Below the pieces are notes generated by a model. The model was not told the DNA's origin. It worked only from the letters and a program-made list of their open reading frames with translations, and made no database searches. Positions 32,269 through 42,840 of a stretch of 64,000 nucleotides of DNA are shown in pieces. How positions within the stretch are numbered: the stretch's first letter is position 1; the number at the start of each line of letters is the position of its first letter. The translations under genes and the position numbers were made by a program. Origin of the DNA: Mesorhizobium sp. M1B.F.Ca.ET.045.04.1.1 (GTDB taxonomy: Bacteria > Pseudomonadota > Alphaproteobacteria > Rhizobiales > Rhizobiaceae); the NCBI RefSeq assembly GCF_003952465.1, contig NZ_CP034448.1, positions 2,147,001 through 2,211,000 on the forward strand. The letters run 5' to 3'.

Positions 32269-33015
32269 ATGATCGGAATTGCGAGCAGCATTGAAAGGCG
32301 CAGCGGCGTGTCGCTGTGGCGCCAGATCGCCGACAAGATATTGCAGGGGATCGCGAGCGGCGATTTCGCCGAGAACGCGGCGCTGCCGCCCGAGGTCGCG
32401 CTGGCGGAACGCTACGGCGTCAATCGCCATACGGTGCGCAGCGCCATTGCAGCCCTGGTGCAGGACGGCGTGCTCAAGGCCGAGCAGGGGCGCGGCACCT
32501 TCGTCTTATCGCGCAAGCGGCTGTCCTATCCGATCGGCGCCCGCACACGCTTTTCGACCGGGCTGCAGGGACAGACGACCGAGCGCCACATCGCTCTGTT
32601 GTCGTCCTCGACCGAGCCGGCCAACCGGCGCATCGCCGAGGCGCTCGGGATCGCCAGGGGGGCAGCGGTGATCCGGCTGGAAACGCGCGGCGAGGCCGAC
32701 GGGCATCCGGTGTCGCGGGCGACGACCTGGTTCGACGCCAAGCGCTTCGCCGGCATCGAGGCCGCGATGGCGGAGACGGGATCGATCACCGCCTCGCTCA
32801 AGCGCTTCGGCATCAACGACTATCTGAGGCACTCGACGGTGTTGTCGGCCCGTCATGCCGATGCCGACGATCTTGCCGCACTGGATTTGCAGCCTGGCGC
32901 CATCGTGCTGGTGGCGGTTGCGGTCAACGTCACGCTCGACGGCCAGCCGATCCAGTTCGCGGAGTCGCGCTTTCCCGCGGAGCGGGTGGAACTCAGGCTT
33001 TCGGCGAACGATTAG
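32269..33015 (+). CDS. phnF: GntR/HutC family phosphonate regulator PhnF
   Basis: A 248-residue regulator with an N-terminal winged helix (residues 12-75, with ALPPEVALAERYGVNRHTVRSAIAAL) and a C-terminal UTRA ligand domain (residues 90-245). It is divergent from phnG, the standard rhizobial arrangement, and probably represses phnG-L and itself through the TATAG sites in the shared gap. A type A repeat follows its stop. Confidence 0.9.
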   Translation: MIGIASSIERRSGVSLWRQIADKILQGIASGDFAENAALPPEVALAERYGVNRHTVRSAIAALVQDGVLKAEQGRGTFVLSRKRLSYPIGARTRFSTGLQGQTTERHIALLSSSTEPANRRIAEALGIARGAAVIRLETRGEADGHPVSRATTWFDAKRFAGIEAAMAETGSITASLKRFGINDYLRHSTVLSARHADADDLAALDLQPGAIVLVAVAVNVTLDGQPIQFAESRFPAERVELRLSAND

Positions 33016-33119
33016 CCTTCGACGTCGTCATCCGGGGCGTAGCAGGAGCGAAGCTCCGTCGCGGAGATCCCTTGGATAAAGACGATTAAGAAAGGTACTG
33101 TGACGCCGCGTTCTTTCAC

Positions 33120-33272
33120 ACCCCCCTCTGTCCTGCCGGACATCTCCCCTGCAAGGGGGGAGATTGGCAGCTTAAGCGCCGCGCCCTTCTTCGACGTCGA
33201 CAATTGGCGAAAGCCGCGCAACATCCGATCTCCCCCCTTGCGGAGGAGATGTCCGGCAGGACAGAGGGGGGT
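33120..33272. repeat. Type A hairpin repeat, copy 4 (convergent gap)
   Basis: The ends are CCCCCCTCTGTCCTGCCGG and, at 33247-33271, the complementary GATGTCCGGCAGGACAG block. It fills the gap between the convergent phnF and zinc dehydrogenase genes. A short stretch just upstream (33026-33075, GGAGCGAAGCTCCGTCGCGGAG) is another hairpin resembling part of the element at 57761. I see nothing more in 33016-33421. Confidence 0.82.
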
Positions 33273-33421
33273 GCTGTCCCGCCAGCGTTTCGGAGTGCTG
33301 CGCTGCTGAGGCGTTCTGAAGTCATAGGGTCCCAGAGTCTTCGCCCCTTGCTTCACCCTAGGACGACTCCCTTGGCGTTTTCCGCCAATCGCCGACGCAA
33401 GCCGACCTGCGAACCAGCGTC

Positions 33422-34438
33422 TCACCCAACCTCGATAACCGCCTTGATCAATCCCGACTTCTCATGCGCCCATCGCGCGAGATCGCGCGGCGTTCCGGCG
33501 AGCGTCGTGCGATGCGTGACGAGTTTCCCGAGCGGCACCGCACCATTGCGGATCGAGGCGGCGACGTGGTCGAAATCGGCACGGAGCGCATTGCGGCTGC
33601 CGACCAGCGTCATCTCGCGTTTGTGGAACTCGGGATCGGAGAAGGTGATGTCGTCCTTGACGACGCTGACCAGCACCAGCGTGCCGCCATGTGCGACATG
33701 GGCGAAGGCCGACTCTACCGACTGCGTGTTGCCGGTGGCGTCGAAGACCAGGTCGAAGCCTTCGCCGCTCGTCGCCTCCCGTACCAGGTCGGTCGCTGGT
33801 GCTTTCGAACCGTCGAGCGCGGCAAAGCCGAGCGCGCCTTCTGCGAAACCGAGCCGTTCCGTGCTCATGTCGAGCAGGCTGACGTTAAACCCGGCAATGC
33901 GCGCGAAGATCGCTGTACCGAGTCCGATCGGACCGGCGCCGATGACCAGCGTGCGCGCGCCTTGCGCACCAAGCGAACGCCGAACGGCGTGCGCGCCGAT
34001 CGCCAGGAATTCGACCGCGGCCGCATCGGCCAGCGTCAGGCCGTTTGCCGGGTAAAGATTCTCGGCCGGCACCAGGATCTCGTCGCACATGGCGCCGTCG
34101 CGGTGTACGCCAAGCACCTCGATCCTGACGCAGCAGTTCGGCTTGTCGTGCCGGCAGGCGATGCATTTGCCGCAGGCGAGATAGGGATTGATGATCACCG
34201 GCTCGCCGACGGGAAGGTCGACGCCTTCACCGCTTTCCACGACTGTGCCCGAAACCTCGTGGCCCATGATGCGCGGATAGGCGAGGAAAGGGTGCTTGCC
34301 TTCGAAGATGTGGTAGTCGGTGCCGCAGATGCCGACATGGCTGACCGCCACCCGCGCCCAGCCGGGCGGCGGCGCGCCGGGCGCGGCGCGGTCTTCGAGA
34401 ACAAGGTCGCCGGGCGAGCGGCAGACGACGGCTTTCAT
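33422..34438 (-). CDS. Zinc-dependent alcohol dehydrogenase, sugar/sugar-acid type
   Basis: A 338-residue medium-chain dehydrogenase. Catalytic zinc ligands lie in GICGTDYH and GHEVSG; the structural zinc has Cys ligands in CGKCIACRHDKPNCC; the NAD-binding loop is VIGAGPIGLG. It resembles YjjN/L-galactonate-type and related sugar-acid dehydrogenases. It is the last gene of a leftward series (dehydratase, aldo/keto reductase, CUT2 transporter, then this), after a 9-bp hairpin at 34462-34492. It likely oxidises a sugar or aldonate imported by that transporter. Confidence 0.87.
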   Translation of the reverse strand: MKAVVCRSPGDLVLEDRAAPGAPPPGWARVAVSHVGICGTDYHIFEGKHPFLAYPRIMGHEVSGTVVESGEGVDLPVGEPVIINPYLACGKCIACRHDKPNCCVRIEVLGVHRDGAMCDEILVPAENLYPANGLTLADAAAVEFLAIGAHAVRRSLGAQGARTLVIGAGPIGLGTAIFARIAGFNVSLLDMSTERLGFAEGALGFAALDGSKAPATDLVREATSGEGFDLVFDATGNTQSVESAFAHVAHGGTLVLVSVVKDDITFSDPEFHKREMTLVGSRNALRADFDHVAASIRNGAVPLGKLVTHRTTLAGTPRDLARWAHEKSGLIKAVIEVG

Positions 34439-34461
34439 GCGCTGATCCAGTATTCAAGAGA

Positions 34462-34492
34462 GCGCCGGCCCATCGGTCGATCAGGCCGGCGC
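34462..34492 (-). terminator. GC-rich stem-loop before the zinc dehydrogenase gene
   Basis: GCGCCGGCC and GGCCGGCGC form a perfect 9-bp stem with a 13-base loop. On the reverse strand it is followed by TCTCTTG, a weak T-run. It lies between the permease and dehydrogenase genes and may cause partial termination. Confidence 0.4.
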
Positions 34493-34505
34493 GTCATTTC
34501 AGGGA

Positions 34506-35467
34506 CTATTTGCCGCGACGGCGCAGGCCGTCGAAGTAGACGATGACGATGATCAAGACACCGGTGATGACGCGCTGCCAGAAGGTGTTGACGTTGAGCA
34601 GGTTGGCGCCGTTGTTGATCGTGGAAAGGATGAAGGAGCCGATCAGCGGACCGTGCACCGAGCCGATGGCGCCGAACAGCGAGGTGCCGCCGATCACCGA
34701 CGAGGCGATGGCCTGCAGTTCATAGGTGTCGCCCTGCGTCGGATTGCCGATACCGATGCGGGACGCCAAGAGCACGCCGACGAAGGCCGCCAGCAGGCCC
34801 GACAGGATATAGGCCATGAAGATGGTGCGCGGCACGTTGACGCCGGACAGGCGCGCGGCCTCGGCGTTGGAGCCGACCGAGAACAAATAGCGGCCCCAGC
34901 GCGTGTGGTGCAGGAAAACGTAGGACGGTATCGCGACCAGGATCACCATCCAGAAGAGGTAGGGGATGCCGAGCAGCGAACCGCGCGAGAAGGCCTGGAA
35001 CGAATCGCTGTTGATCGAGATCGAGTTGCCGTTGGTCATCAGGAGACCGATGCCGCGCAGCGACGTCATGGTGGCCAAAGTGATGATGAAGGGCGGCAGG
35101 CCCATCTTGACGATGCCGAAACCGTGGAAGAGGCCGATGGCGACGCCGACCAGCAGGGTGATCAGCACAGCCGCCCAGATCGGCCAGCCGGCGTTGATCA
35201 GTAGCGCGACGACGACTGTAGTGAAACCGACCACGGCACCGACGGAAAGGTCGATGCCGCCGGTGATGATGACGAAGGTCTGGCCGACGGCGAGGATGGC
35301 GATCAGCGAGCCCTGGCGCAGAAGATTGGTGATGTTGAGCGCCGTGGCGAAGGAAGGCGTGGCGAGAGCCAGCACGATCCACATCAGCAGCAAAAGGCCA
35401 AGCAGCGTCAGCCCGAACAAGGCATTGAAATTGCGCTTGGGTTTTTCGGCGGGGATCGCCTCGGTGC

Positions 35468-35471
<4 letters not shown>
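34506..35471 (-). CDS. CUT2 ABC transporter permease (RbsC-like)
   Basis: A 321-residue permease with about ten membrane segments, including VGQTFVIITGGIDLSVGAVVGFTTVVVALLI, the typical RbsC core motif. It overlaps the ATPase gene by four bases. RbsC-like permeases act as homodimers with an RbsA-type double ATPase, both present here. Confidence 0.9.
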
Positions 35472-37021
<1,550 letters not shown>

Positions 37022-37108
37022 GACAGTCCTCCAGATCGATCTCAACCGTTGGGTACGCAGCGATGCGTCTGGCGCGCATCTTGTTGGCGGAGCCTAAAGC
37101 TAGTTTAC

Positions 37109-37152
37109 GCAATTCCGTACGGAAAACCGCTACACACTTTTCCTGGAATTGC
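37109..37152. repeat. Type B hairpin repeat, copy 3 (AAAACCGC core)
   Basis: Nearly identical to copy 1: arms GCAATTCC and GGAATTGC around GGAAAACCGCTACACACTTTTCC. It lies in the 217-bp gap between the binding-protein and ATPase genes of the CUT2 operon, where it could form a stem downstream of the binding-protein message. Confidence 0.78.
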
Positions 37153-37238
37153 GCAGGGCAAGCCGACGAATTTCCAAACCGCTTGCGGTGGATGTTTCCG
37201 GGGCGGCGAGGCCCCGGAAACGATTGTCGCGATGCCGC

Positions 37239-38234
37239 TCAGTTAAGCTTCGGGTTGAGCAGCGCGTCGATCTTCGCATCCTTCATGTTGTCCTTGGTGA
37301 CGAGGTTGGCGCCGGTGTCGACATTGGCCTCGACCTTCTCGCCCTTCGAGGCGGCGAGCGCGGTCTTGATGCCGTCGTAACCCATCCGGTACGGATCCTG
37401 GACGACGAGGCCGGAGATGACGCCGTCGTTGAGGAACTTGATCAGCTTCTCGTCACTGTCGAAGCCGATCAGCGCTACCTTGCCTGCAAGGCTGTTCTCG
37501 GCGATCGCCTGGCCGACGCCCTGCGCCATGATCAGGTTCGAGGCGAAGATGCCCTTGAGGTCCGGATTGGCGGTGATCAGGTCGGTCGCGATGTTGAGGC
37601 CGGTCGTGGCCTGACCGTCGGCATATTTGTCGGCGACGAGCTCGAGGCCGGGATATTTCGCCTTGAGCTCTTCCTTGAACCCTTGCGCGCGCTGCTCGAG
37701 CGAGCCGGCGCCAGGCAGCGCGGTGATCAGCGCAACCTTGCCCTCGACCTTACCGCCATTGGCCGCGCCGATCGCCGCCGCCAGACCGTCAGCCGCGACG
37801 CGGCCGCCCTGGACGTTGTCGGTGGTCAGGAAGGAGGTGAAGGCCTTGGATTCGGCGCTGGAGTCGATGCCGATGACCTTGACCTTGGAAGCCGCCTCGT
37901 CGATCGGCTTGCCGAGCGCCTTGGCCTCGGTCGGCGCGATCACGACCGCAGCGGGATTGCCGGCGACGGCGTTCTCGAGGATCGAGATCTGGCCGTTGAC
38001 ATCGGTCTCAGCCTGCGCGCCGAGCTCCGGCACGTTGATGCCGAGGTCCTTGCCGGCCTTGCGCGCGCCGGCCAGCACGATCTGCCAGTAGAAGGAGGTG
38101 GTGTCCTTGACGATGATCGGGATGGTCACGTCGGCCGCCGAGGCTGGTGCGGAATGCATCGCGCCCGCGAGCATCGAGGCGGCGGCGAGAGCCACGAAGG
38201 CGCGGCGGTTGAGAAGGCTGGTCACGAATTTCAT
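37239..38234 (-). CDS. CUT2 sugar-binding protein (RbsB-like)
   Basis: A 331-residue periplasmic binding protein (Peripla_BP_4 fold). A signal peptide spans residues 1-33 (ending SAPASAA) with an RR near its start; the mature part begins DVTIPIIVKDTTSFYWQIVLAGARKAGKDL. The ATG at 38234 has a GGGAGGA site. It is followed by the ATPase and permease genes after a repeat-bearing gap. The ligand is a sugar or sugar acid by context. Confidence 0.9.
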   Translation of the reverse strand: MKFVTSLLNRRAFVALAAASMLAGAMHSAPASAADVTIPIIVKDTTSFYWQIVLAGARKAGKDLGINVPELGAQAETDVNGQISILENAVAGNPAAVVIAPTEAKALGKPIDEAASKVKVIGIDSSAESKAFTSFLTTDNVQGGRVAADGLAAAIGAANGGKVEGKVALITALPGAGSLEQRAQGFKEELKAKYPGLELVADKYADGQATTGLNIATDLITANPDLKGIFASNLIMAQGVGQAIAENSLAGKVALIGFDSDEKLIKFLNDGVISGLVVQDPYRMGYDGIKTALAASKGEKVEANVDTGANLVTKDNMKDAKIDALLNPKLN

Positions 38235-38460
38235 TAGGTTCCTCCCTAAGGTCGCCTGGTGAAGGTTCGGAAGCTCCATCTGGACAGGCGCGAGCCAAAC
38301 AGAACTTTATCAATAAAAAACATTTGCCGCCTTTTGATAGTGCATCGATCCGGCCGATGCAAGCGGTGTCTGATGTCTTTTGCGTGGTGCCGGCCGGCGC
38401 GTCCGCTTCGCCGGCTCCTCCTATGCGGCACCCAGATGCTTCCGATCCTCCCTTCCAATA

Positions 38461-38505
38461 TGGAACGTCAATTCCATAATTATGTCAATGTGGAATATTC
38501 ATTCC
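38461..38505. promoter_or_regulatory. Tandem TGGAA-N6-TTCC operators upstream of the CUT2 genes
   Basis: TGGAACGTCAATTCCA (38461-38476) and TGGAATATTCATTCCG (38491-38506) have the same layout and start exactly 30 bp apart, about three helical turns. A TTGACA on the reverse strand (38483-38488) lies between them and may be a -35 box. The segment lies in the 334-bp gap upstream of the binding-protein gene. Regulator unknown. Confidence 0.5.
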
Positions 38506-38568
38506 GATTCGGGAAATCGCACGATTGTGAAGCCGACACGTGCCAACAAGCACGTAGCCATCGGCATC

Positions 38569-39567
38569 TCAACCGAGCTGCTGGACGACCGTGTAAGGGT
38601 CGTATTTGGCGAACTCAGCCGCTGGCACCTCGATGTCGAGCAGTTCGAGGTTGCGCGTCAGATTGGCGGGCTTGGCCGTGCCGGTCAGCACCGAGGCGAC
38701 GACCGGCTCATGCAGTGGAAACTGGAACGCGGCGGCGGCCAGCGGGTAGCCGCCTTCCGCGGCGATCCTTTCCATCGCGCCGACCCGGTCGAGGATATCC
38801 TTGCTCGCCGGCAGATAATCGAAATGCGCGCCGTGCACCGGGCCCGTCGCCAATATGCCCGAGTTGAAGACACCGCCGATGATCAGCGATGTCTGCCTTG
38901 TGCGGCAGAGCGGCAGCAATTCGGGCTCGGCGCTGCGGTCGAGCAGCGAATAGCGGCTGGCGAGCAGGATGCAGTCGAGCGGCGCGCGGCTGAGCACGTC
39001 GACGCAGATTTGCACCTCGTTGACGCCGAGGCCGTAGGCTGAGATCGTGCCGGATGACTTCAGTTCTTCCAGCGCTTTCAGTCCGCCATCCATGAGCTGG
39101 CGGAAATGGATTTTCGTCGCCTCGACGCCATGCGTGTAGATGCCGATGTCGTGGACGAACAGGATGTCTATTCTGTTGAGGCCGAGCCGCGCGTAGGAAA
39201 AATCCACTGAGCGCATGATGCCGTCATAGGAATAGTCGTAGTCGAGCGCGAAGGGCAGCGGATCGACATAGGAGTGATCGGGAACCTGGTCCTCCGGCAC
39301 CGGCCGGAACAGGCGCCCGACCTTGGTCGAGAGCACATAAGACGAGCGCGGCTTCTCGCGCAGGAAGTCGCCGGTCCGGCGCTCCGACAGGCCGAAGCCG
39401 TAGAAGGGCGCGGTGTCGAAATAGCGCAGGCCGCCATCCCAGGCCGTCTGCAGCGTTTCCATCGCGGGTTCGCGCGGACAGGCGCGATAAAGCCCGCCGA
39501 TCGCTGCGCCGCCGAAGCTGATTTCGGTCACTTCGAGCGCAGTCGTGCCGATCCGGCGTTTGTTCAT
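38569..39567 (-). CDS. Aldo/keto reductase, D-threo-aldose 1-dehydrogenase-like
   Basis: A 332-residue AKR barrel. The catalytic tetrad is visible: Asp in RYFDTAPFYG, the Tyr in the same motif, Lys in STKVGRLF, and His in LFVHDIG. It resembles D-threo-aldose 1-dehydrogenase (L-fucose dehydrogenase) and pyridoxal 4-dehydrogenase-type proteins. The ATG at 39567 has a GGGGAGG site. It follows the UxaA-type gene by about 40 bp. A sugar-to-lactone oxidation would fit the neighbouring dehydratase, but the substrate is an inference. Confidence 0.85.
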   Translation of the reverse strand: MNKRRIGTTALEVTEISFGGAAIGGLYRACPREPAMETLQTAWDGGLRYFDTAPFYGFGLSERRTGDFLREKPRSSYVLSTKVGRLFRPVPEDQVPDHSYVDPLPFALDYDYSYDGIMRSVDFSYARLGLNRIDILFVHDIGIYTHGVEATKIHFRQLMDGGLKALEELKSSGTISAYGLGVNEVQICVDVLSRAPLDCILLASRYSLLDRSAEPELLPLCRTRQTSLIIGGVFNSGILATGPVHGAHFDYLPASKDILDRVGAMERIAAEGGYPLAAAAFQFPLHEPVVASVLTGTAKPANLTRNLELLDIEVPAAEFAKYDPYTVVQQLG

Positions 39568-39611
39568 CAAAGCCTCCCCTTGCCGTTCGCCCGGCCGATG
39601 TTTTGAAATAC

Positions 39612-41162
39612 TTAGAGCGTTGCGCCGAGGTGCCAGGGCACGAACTCGTTATCGCCGTAGCCGAACGCCTCGCTCTTGGTCTTGCGGCCGGACGCCGTCT
39701 CGATGATCAGCTCGAAGATCTCGCGGCCCATGCCGGCGATGGTCTTCTCGCCTGAGGCGATGACGCCGCAATTGACGTCCATGTCCTCCTCCATCTGGTG
39801 GTACATGGTCGAGTTGGTGGCGACCTTGATCGACGGTGTCGGCCGGCAGCCGAAGCAGGAGCCGCGGCCGGTGGTGAAGACGATGACGTTGGCGCCGCCG
39901 GCGACCTGGCCAGTGGCCGAGACCGGGTCGTAGCCGGGCGTGTCCATGAACACCAGGCCGCTGCCGCTGACCTTTTCGGCATAGCCGAAGACGCCGTTGA
40001 GCGGCGTCTGGCCGCCCTTCGCGACCGCGCCCAGCGACTTCTCCAGGATCGTGGTCAGACCGCCGCGCTTGTTGCCGGGCGAGGGGTTGTTGTCGATCGA
40101 GGCGCCGTGCTTGGCAGTATGGTCTTCCCACCACTTGACATAGCTGTCGAGCTTGGCGGCGATTTCCGGCGAGGCGGCGCGGTAGGCGAGCAGATGCTCG
40201 GCTCCGTAAATCTCGGTGGTCTCGGACAGAATGCCTATGCCGCCGACGCCGGCGAGGATGTCGACCGCGGCACCCAGCGCCGGGTTGGCGGTGATGCCGG
40301 ACATGCCGTCCGAGCCGCCGCATTGCAGGCCGACGACGATCTCGCTGACCGGGATCGGCTCGCGCTTCAACTGGCCCACTTCCTCGGCGATCTCCGCCAG
40401 CACGCCCATCGCCTTCTCGACGGATTTTCGCGAGCCGCCGGCTTCCTGGATATTGAAGTGGCGTTTTCCCGCCGCGACGCCTTTCTGGCCGTAAAGCGTG
40501 AGCTGGTTGACCTCGCAGCCCAGCCCCACCATCAGCACGCCGCCGAAATTCGGGTGGCGCGCATAGCCGGCGAGCGTGCGATGCAGAACCATCATGCCGT
40601 CGCCGGTGGCGCTCATGCCGCAGCCTTGGCCGTGCACGATCGGCACGAAGCCGTCGATGCCGGGATATTTGGGCAAAAGCGTGCGGTTGGCCTCGTCGGC
40701 GATGGCATGGCAGACGGTGGACGAGCAATTGACGCTGGCGACAATGCCGATGAAGTTGCGCGTTCCCGCGCGGCCGTCGGCGCGGCGATAGCCCATGAAG
40801 GTGCGCTTGCGGTCGGCCTCGGTGGCATGCTCGGCCGCGCTCGGCGGCACCACCGGCAAGCGCCCGCTCTCGAACACCAGATTGTGCGAGTGGACATGCT
40901 CGCCCGGCGCGATGTCCTGCGTTGCGCGGCCGATTGCCTGCGCATATTTCACCACCGCTTCGCCGGCCGCGATCGGCTTGATCGCCACCTTGTGGCCGGG
41001 GTCTATCGCTGCCACGGCAACCGCGCCGCCGGGCAAGGCCGTGCCGATCTCGATGCGGCCATTGGCGACCGCGACATTGTCGGCGGGGGAAAGAAGGATG
41101 GTGTTTGCGGCGTTCACGGGCGGCTGTCCTGGGTAGTCCTGGGAATGTGGGCGGATTGACAT
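39612..41162 (-). CDS. uxaA: UxaA family altronate/galactarate-type dehydratase
   Basis: A 516-residue iron-dependent sugar-acid dehydratase. An N-terminal SAF domain (about residues 20-95) precedes the large catalytic domain, with metal-site regions in HGQGCGM, GLGCEVNQL, GLQCGGSDGMSG and GRGSCFGCRPTPSIKVATN. Both UxaA domains are fused as in full-length altronate dehydratase; galactarate dehydratase GarD is the alternative. The ATG at 41162 or a GTG 15 codons in could start it. It is divergent from the GntR gene across a gap with a strong inverted repeat. Confidence 0.88.
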   Translation of the reverse strand: MSIRPHSQDYPGQPPVNAANTILLSPADNVAVANGRIEIGTALPGGAVAVAAIDPGHKVAIKPIAAGEAVVKYAQAIGRATQDIAPGEHVHSHNLVFESGRLPVVPPSAAEHATEADRKRTFMGYRRADGRAGTRNFIGIVASVNCSSTVCHAIADEANRTLLPKYPGIDGFVPIVHGQGCGMSATGDGMMVLHRTLAGYARHPNFGGVLMVGLGCEVNQLTLYGQKGVAAGKRHFNIQEAGGSRKSVEKAMGVLAEIAEEVGQLKREPIPVSEIVVGLQCGGSDGMSGITANPALGAAVDILAGVGGIGILSETTEIYGAEHLLAYRAASPEIAAKLDSYVKWWEDHTAKHGASIDNNPSPGNKRGGLTTILEKSLGAVAKGGQTPLNGVFGYAEKVSGSGLVFMDTPGYDPVSATGQVAGGANVIVFTTGRGSCFGCRPTPSIKVATNSTMYHQMEEDMDVNCGVIASGEKTIAGMGREIFELIIETASGRKTKSEAFGYGDNEFVPWHLGATL

Positions 41163-41191
41163 GCGCCCGTTTGAGGATAATGTCTTTTATC

Positions 41192-41226
41192 GTGAAAAAA
41201 CATTTTTGCGTCAATTGTTTTTTCAC
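41192..41226. promoter_or_regulatory. Perfect 11-bp inverted repeat, uxaA-gntR gap
   Basis: GTGAAAAAACA (41192-41202) and TGTTTTTTCAC (41216-41226) are perfectly complementary with a 13-base spacer, in the AT-rich middle of the 206-bp divergent gap. It is a good operator candidate for the adjacent regulator with two DNA-binding domains. Confidence 0.6.
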
Positions 41227-41368
41227 CGCGAGCGGCGCGCGTTCTTTCGGTGCGCAATTGCTCGTTCGGCAAGCCGGCGAAAGCCGTTCCGCTTTTGGAG
41301 GCTTGCGCTAGGAACACCGATCATATCGCGCTTCCGGCGGGCCGCCGCAAGCGTTGGGGATACGGGGC

Positions 41369-42271
41369 ATGTCGAAGAGCAACAACGTCTACAAGGACGC
41401 CTTCAACCGCGGCTTGCGGCTGCTCGATGAAACCAAGAGCCTGCCGTCGGAGCCGGAGCTTGGGACGCTGCTCGGCGTCAGCCGCACCACGGTGCGCAGC
41501 ATCCTTTCGCGCATGGAGGAGACCGGGCTGATCGCCTGGAACAAGCGCAACAAGACCGTGCTGCGGGCGCCGAAGCCGGAAGATTTCTTTCCCGAGGAAG
41601 AGACCGATTCGCTGGCCGAAATCATCGAGCGCTCCTTCATGCGCCGGCTGCTTGCCGAAGGCGCCGAAGCCGGCATGCAGCTCAACGAGCTGGAGCTGGC
41701 GCGCGAGATCGGCGTCGGCACCACCAGCGTGCGCGAATTCCTGATCCGCTTCTCGCGCTTCGGCCTGATCGAAAAGCGACGCAACAGCCACTGGGTGCTG
41801 AAGGGCTTCACCCGCGCTTTCGCGCTGGAGCTGACCGAAATCCGCGAAATGTTCGAGCTGCGCTCGGCTGCCGCTTTCGTCGCGCTGCCGGAAGAGAGCG
41901 CGGTCTGGGCCGATCTCGACAGGCTGGAGGAGGAGCACCGCCAACTGGCCGGCGAGATCGCCACCCGCTTCAACGAATTCTCCGAGCTCGACGAGCGCTT
42001 CCACCGGCTGATCCACCGCGCCTCGCACAACCGCTTCATCGTCGATTTCTACGATGTGATCGCGATGATCTTCCATTACCACTACCAGTGGAACAAGGCG
42101 CAGGAACGTGAGCGCAATGAGGTCGCGGTCCAGGAGCATCTGGCCTATATCGTGGCGCTGAAATCGCGCGATCCCGGCAAGGTGGATGCCGCTTGCCGAA
42201 AGCATCTGAAGTCGGCGCGCCAGACGCTGCTGAGCTCCATTCCGGAAGGGCGGCAGGTACAGCCTGCCTGA
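41369..42271 (+). CDS. GntR family FCD regulator with two winged-helix domains
   Basis: A 300-residue regulator, about 70 longer than typical FCD members. A first winged helix covers residues 5-68 (SEPELGTLLGVSRTTVRSIL), a second covers about 85-148 (NELELAREIGVGTTSVREFL), and the FCD domain follows (about 152-290, with metal-type residues in ELDERFHRLIHRAS and the later QEHLAYIVAL). Both helix-turn-helix units look intact. The ATG at 41369 is favoured; the frame opens at a TTG at 41354. It probably controls the divergent uxaA gene. Confidence 0.87.
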   Translation: MSKSNNVYKDAFNRGLRLLDETKSLPSEPELGTLLGVSRTTVRSILSRMEETGLIAWNKRNKTVLRAPKPEDFFPEEETDSLAEIIERSFMRRLLAEGAEAGMQLNELELAREIGVGTTSVREFLIRFSRFGLIEKRRNSHWVLKGFTRAFALELTEIREMFELRSAAAFVALPEESAVWADLDRLEEEHRQLAGEIATRFNEFSELDERFHRLIHRASHNRFIVDFYDVIAMIFHYHYQWNKAQERERNEVAVQEHLAYIVALKSRDPGKVDAACRKHLKSARQTLLSSIPEGRQVQPA

Positions 42272-42371
42272 TGCGGCACATCGCGCCGCGTTGCCGCAGG
42301 ATGGTTTTGCCGATTTTCCGGTTGCTGCCCGCATGCTAGGGTCTGTCAACTTGCTTGGAAGAGGCAGTCTG

Positions 42372-42746
42372 TTGGATATCCGGCTGAGACGATGGAGCAT
42401 GCCAGCCGCGTTCGTCGCGGCGCTGCTGCTGTTGGTCCAGTCGGCACTCGGCGCCTTTGCCTTCGGCGCGCCTTCGCAGCTCGATGCCTTCGGCAACGTC
42501 ATCTGTACACATGAAGGGGCGGTCAAGCTTCCAGGCGGCGATCCGCCTCGGCAGCATATGCCGACCTGCTGCTCGCTTGGCTGCAGCATGGTATCGCCGG
42601 CGCATATGCCGCCGCAAGATGCCGGCGCGTTAGCCAGAACACTCGTTTTCGAGGCGGTCGCTTTCCAGCTTCCCGCCTTCCGGCATCTCGATTTCGCCCG
42701 CGACCGCTCTCCGGCCAATCCGCGCGCGCCGCCGGCTACGGTCTGA
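42372..42746 (+). CDS. DUF2946-like small membrane/secreted protein
   Basis: A protein of about 124 residues with an N-terminal membrane segment (MPAAFVAALLLLVQSALGAFAFG) and a Cys/His/Met-rich stretch HMPTCCSLGCSM, typical of DUF2946 proteins linked to copper genes. The TTG at 42372 with a GGAAGAGG site is preferred; an ATG at 42333 is the alternative. It heads a copper gene set. Metal binding by the HMPTCC segment is inferred. Confidence 0.7.
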   Translation: MDIRLRRWSMPAAFVAALLLLVQSALGAFAFGAPSQLDAFGNVICTHEGAVKLPGGDPPRQHMPTCCSLGCSMVSPAHMPPQDAGALARTLVFEAVAFQLPAFRHLDFARDRSPANPRAPPATV

Positions 42747-42840
42747 CGGCACGACCCGCGGAACCTTTCGCGGGTGCATTCATCCAAGTCAGACTGCTCG
42801 CGACCGGATGACGGCGCGACCTCGTATCCATGGAGCAACC

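Noticed and set aside
10881..33272. Repeated elements considered as a CRISPR array
   Set aside because: The copies are about 155 bp, kilobases apart and internally palindromic, with no spacers and no cas genes.
37149..38237. 362-codon rightward frame over the CUT2 binding-protein gene
   Set aside because: Antisense shadow of a binding protein with signal peptide and ribosome site.
42291..42371. Extended N terminus of the DUF2946 protein
   Set aside because: No ribosome site precedes it; the TTG at 42372 follows GGAAGAGG and gives a normal membrane-segment start.
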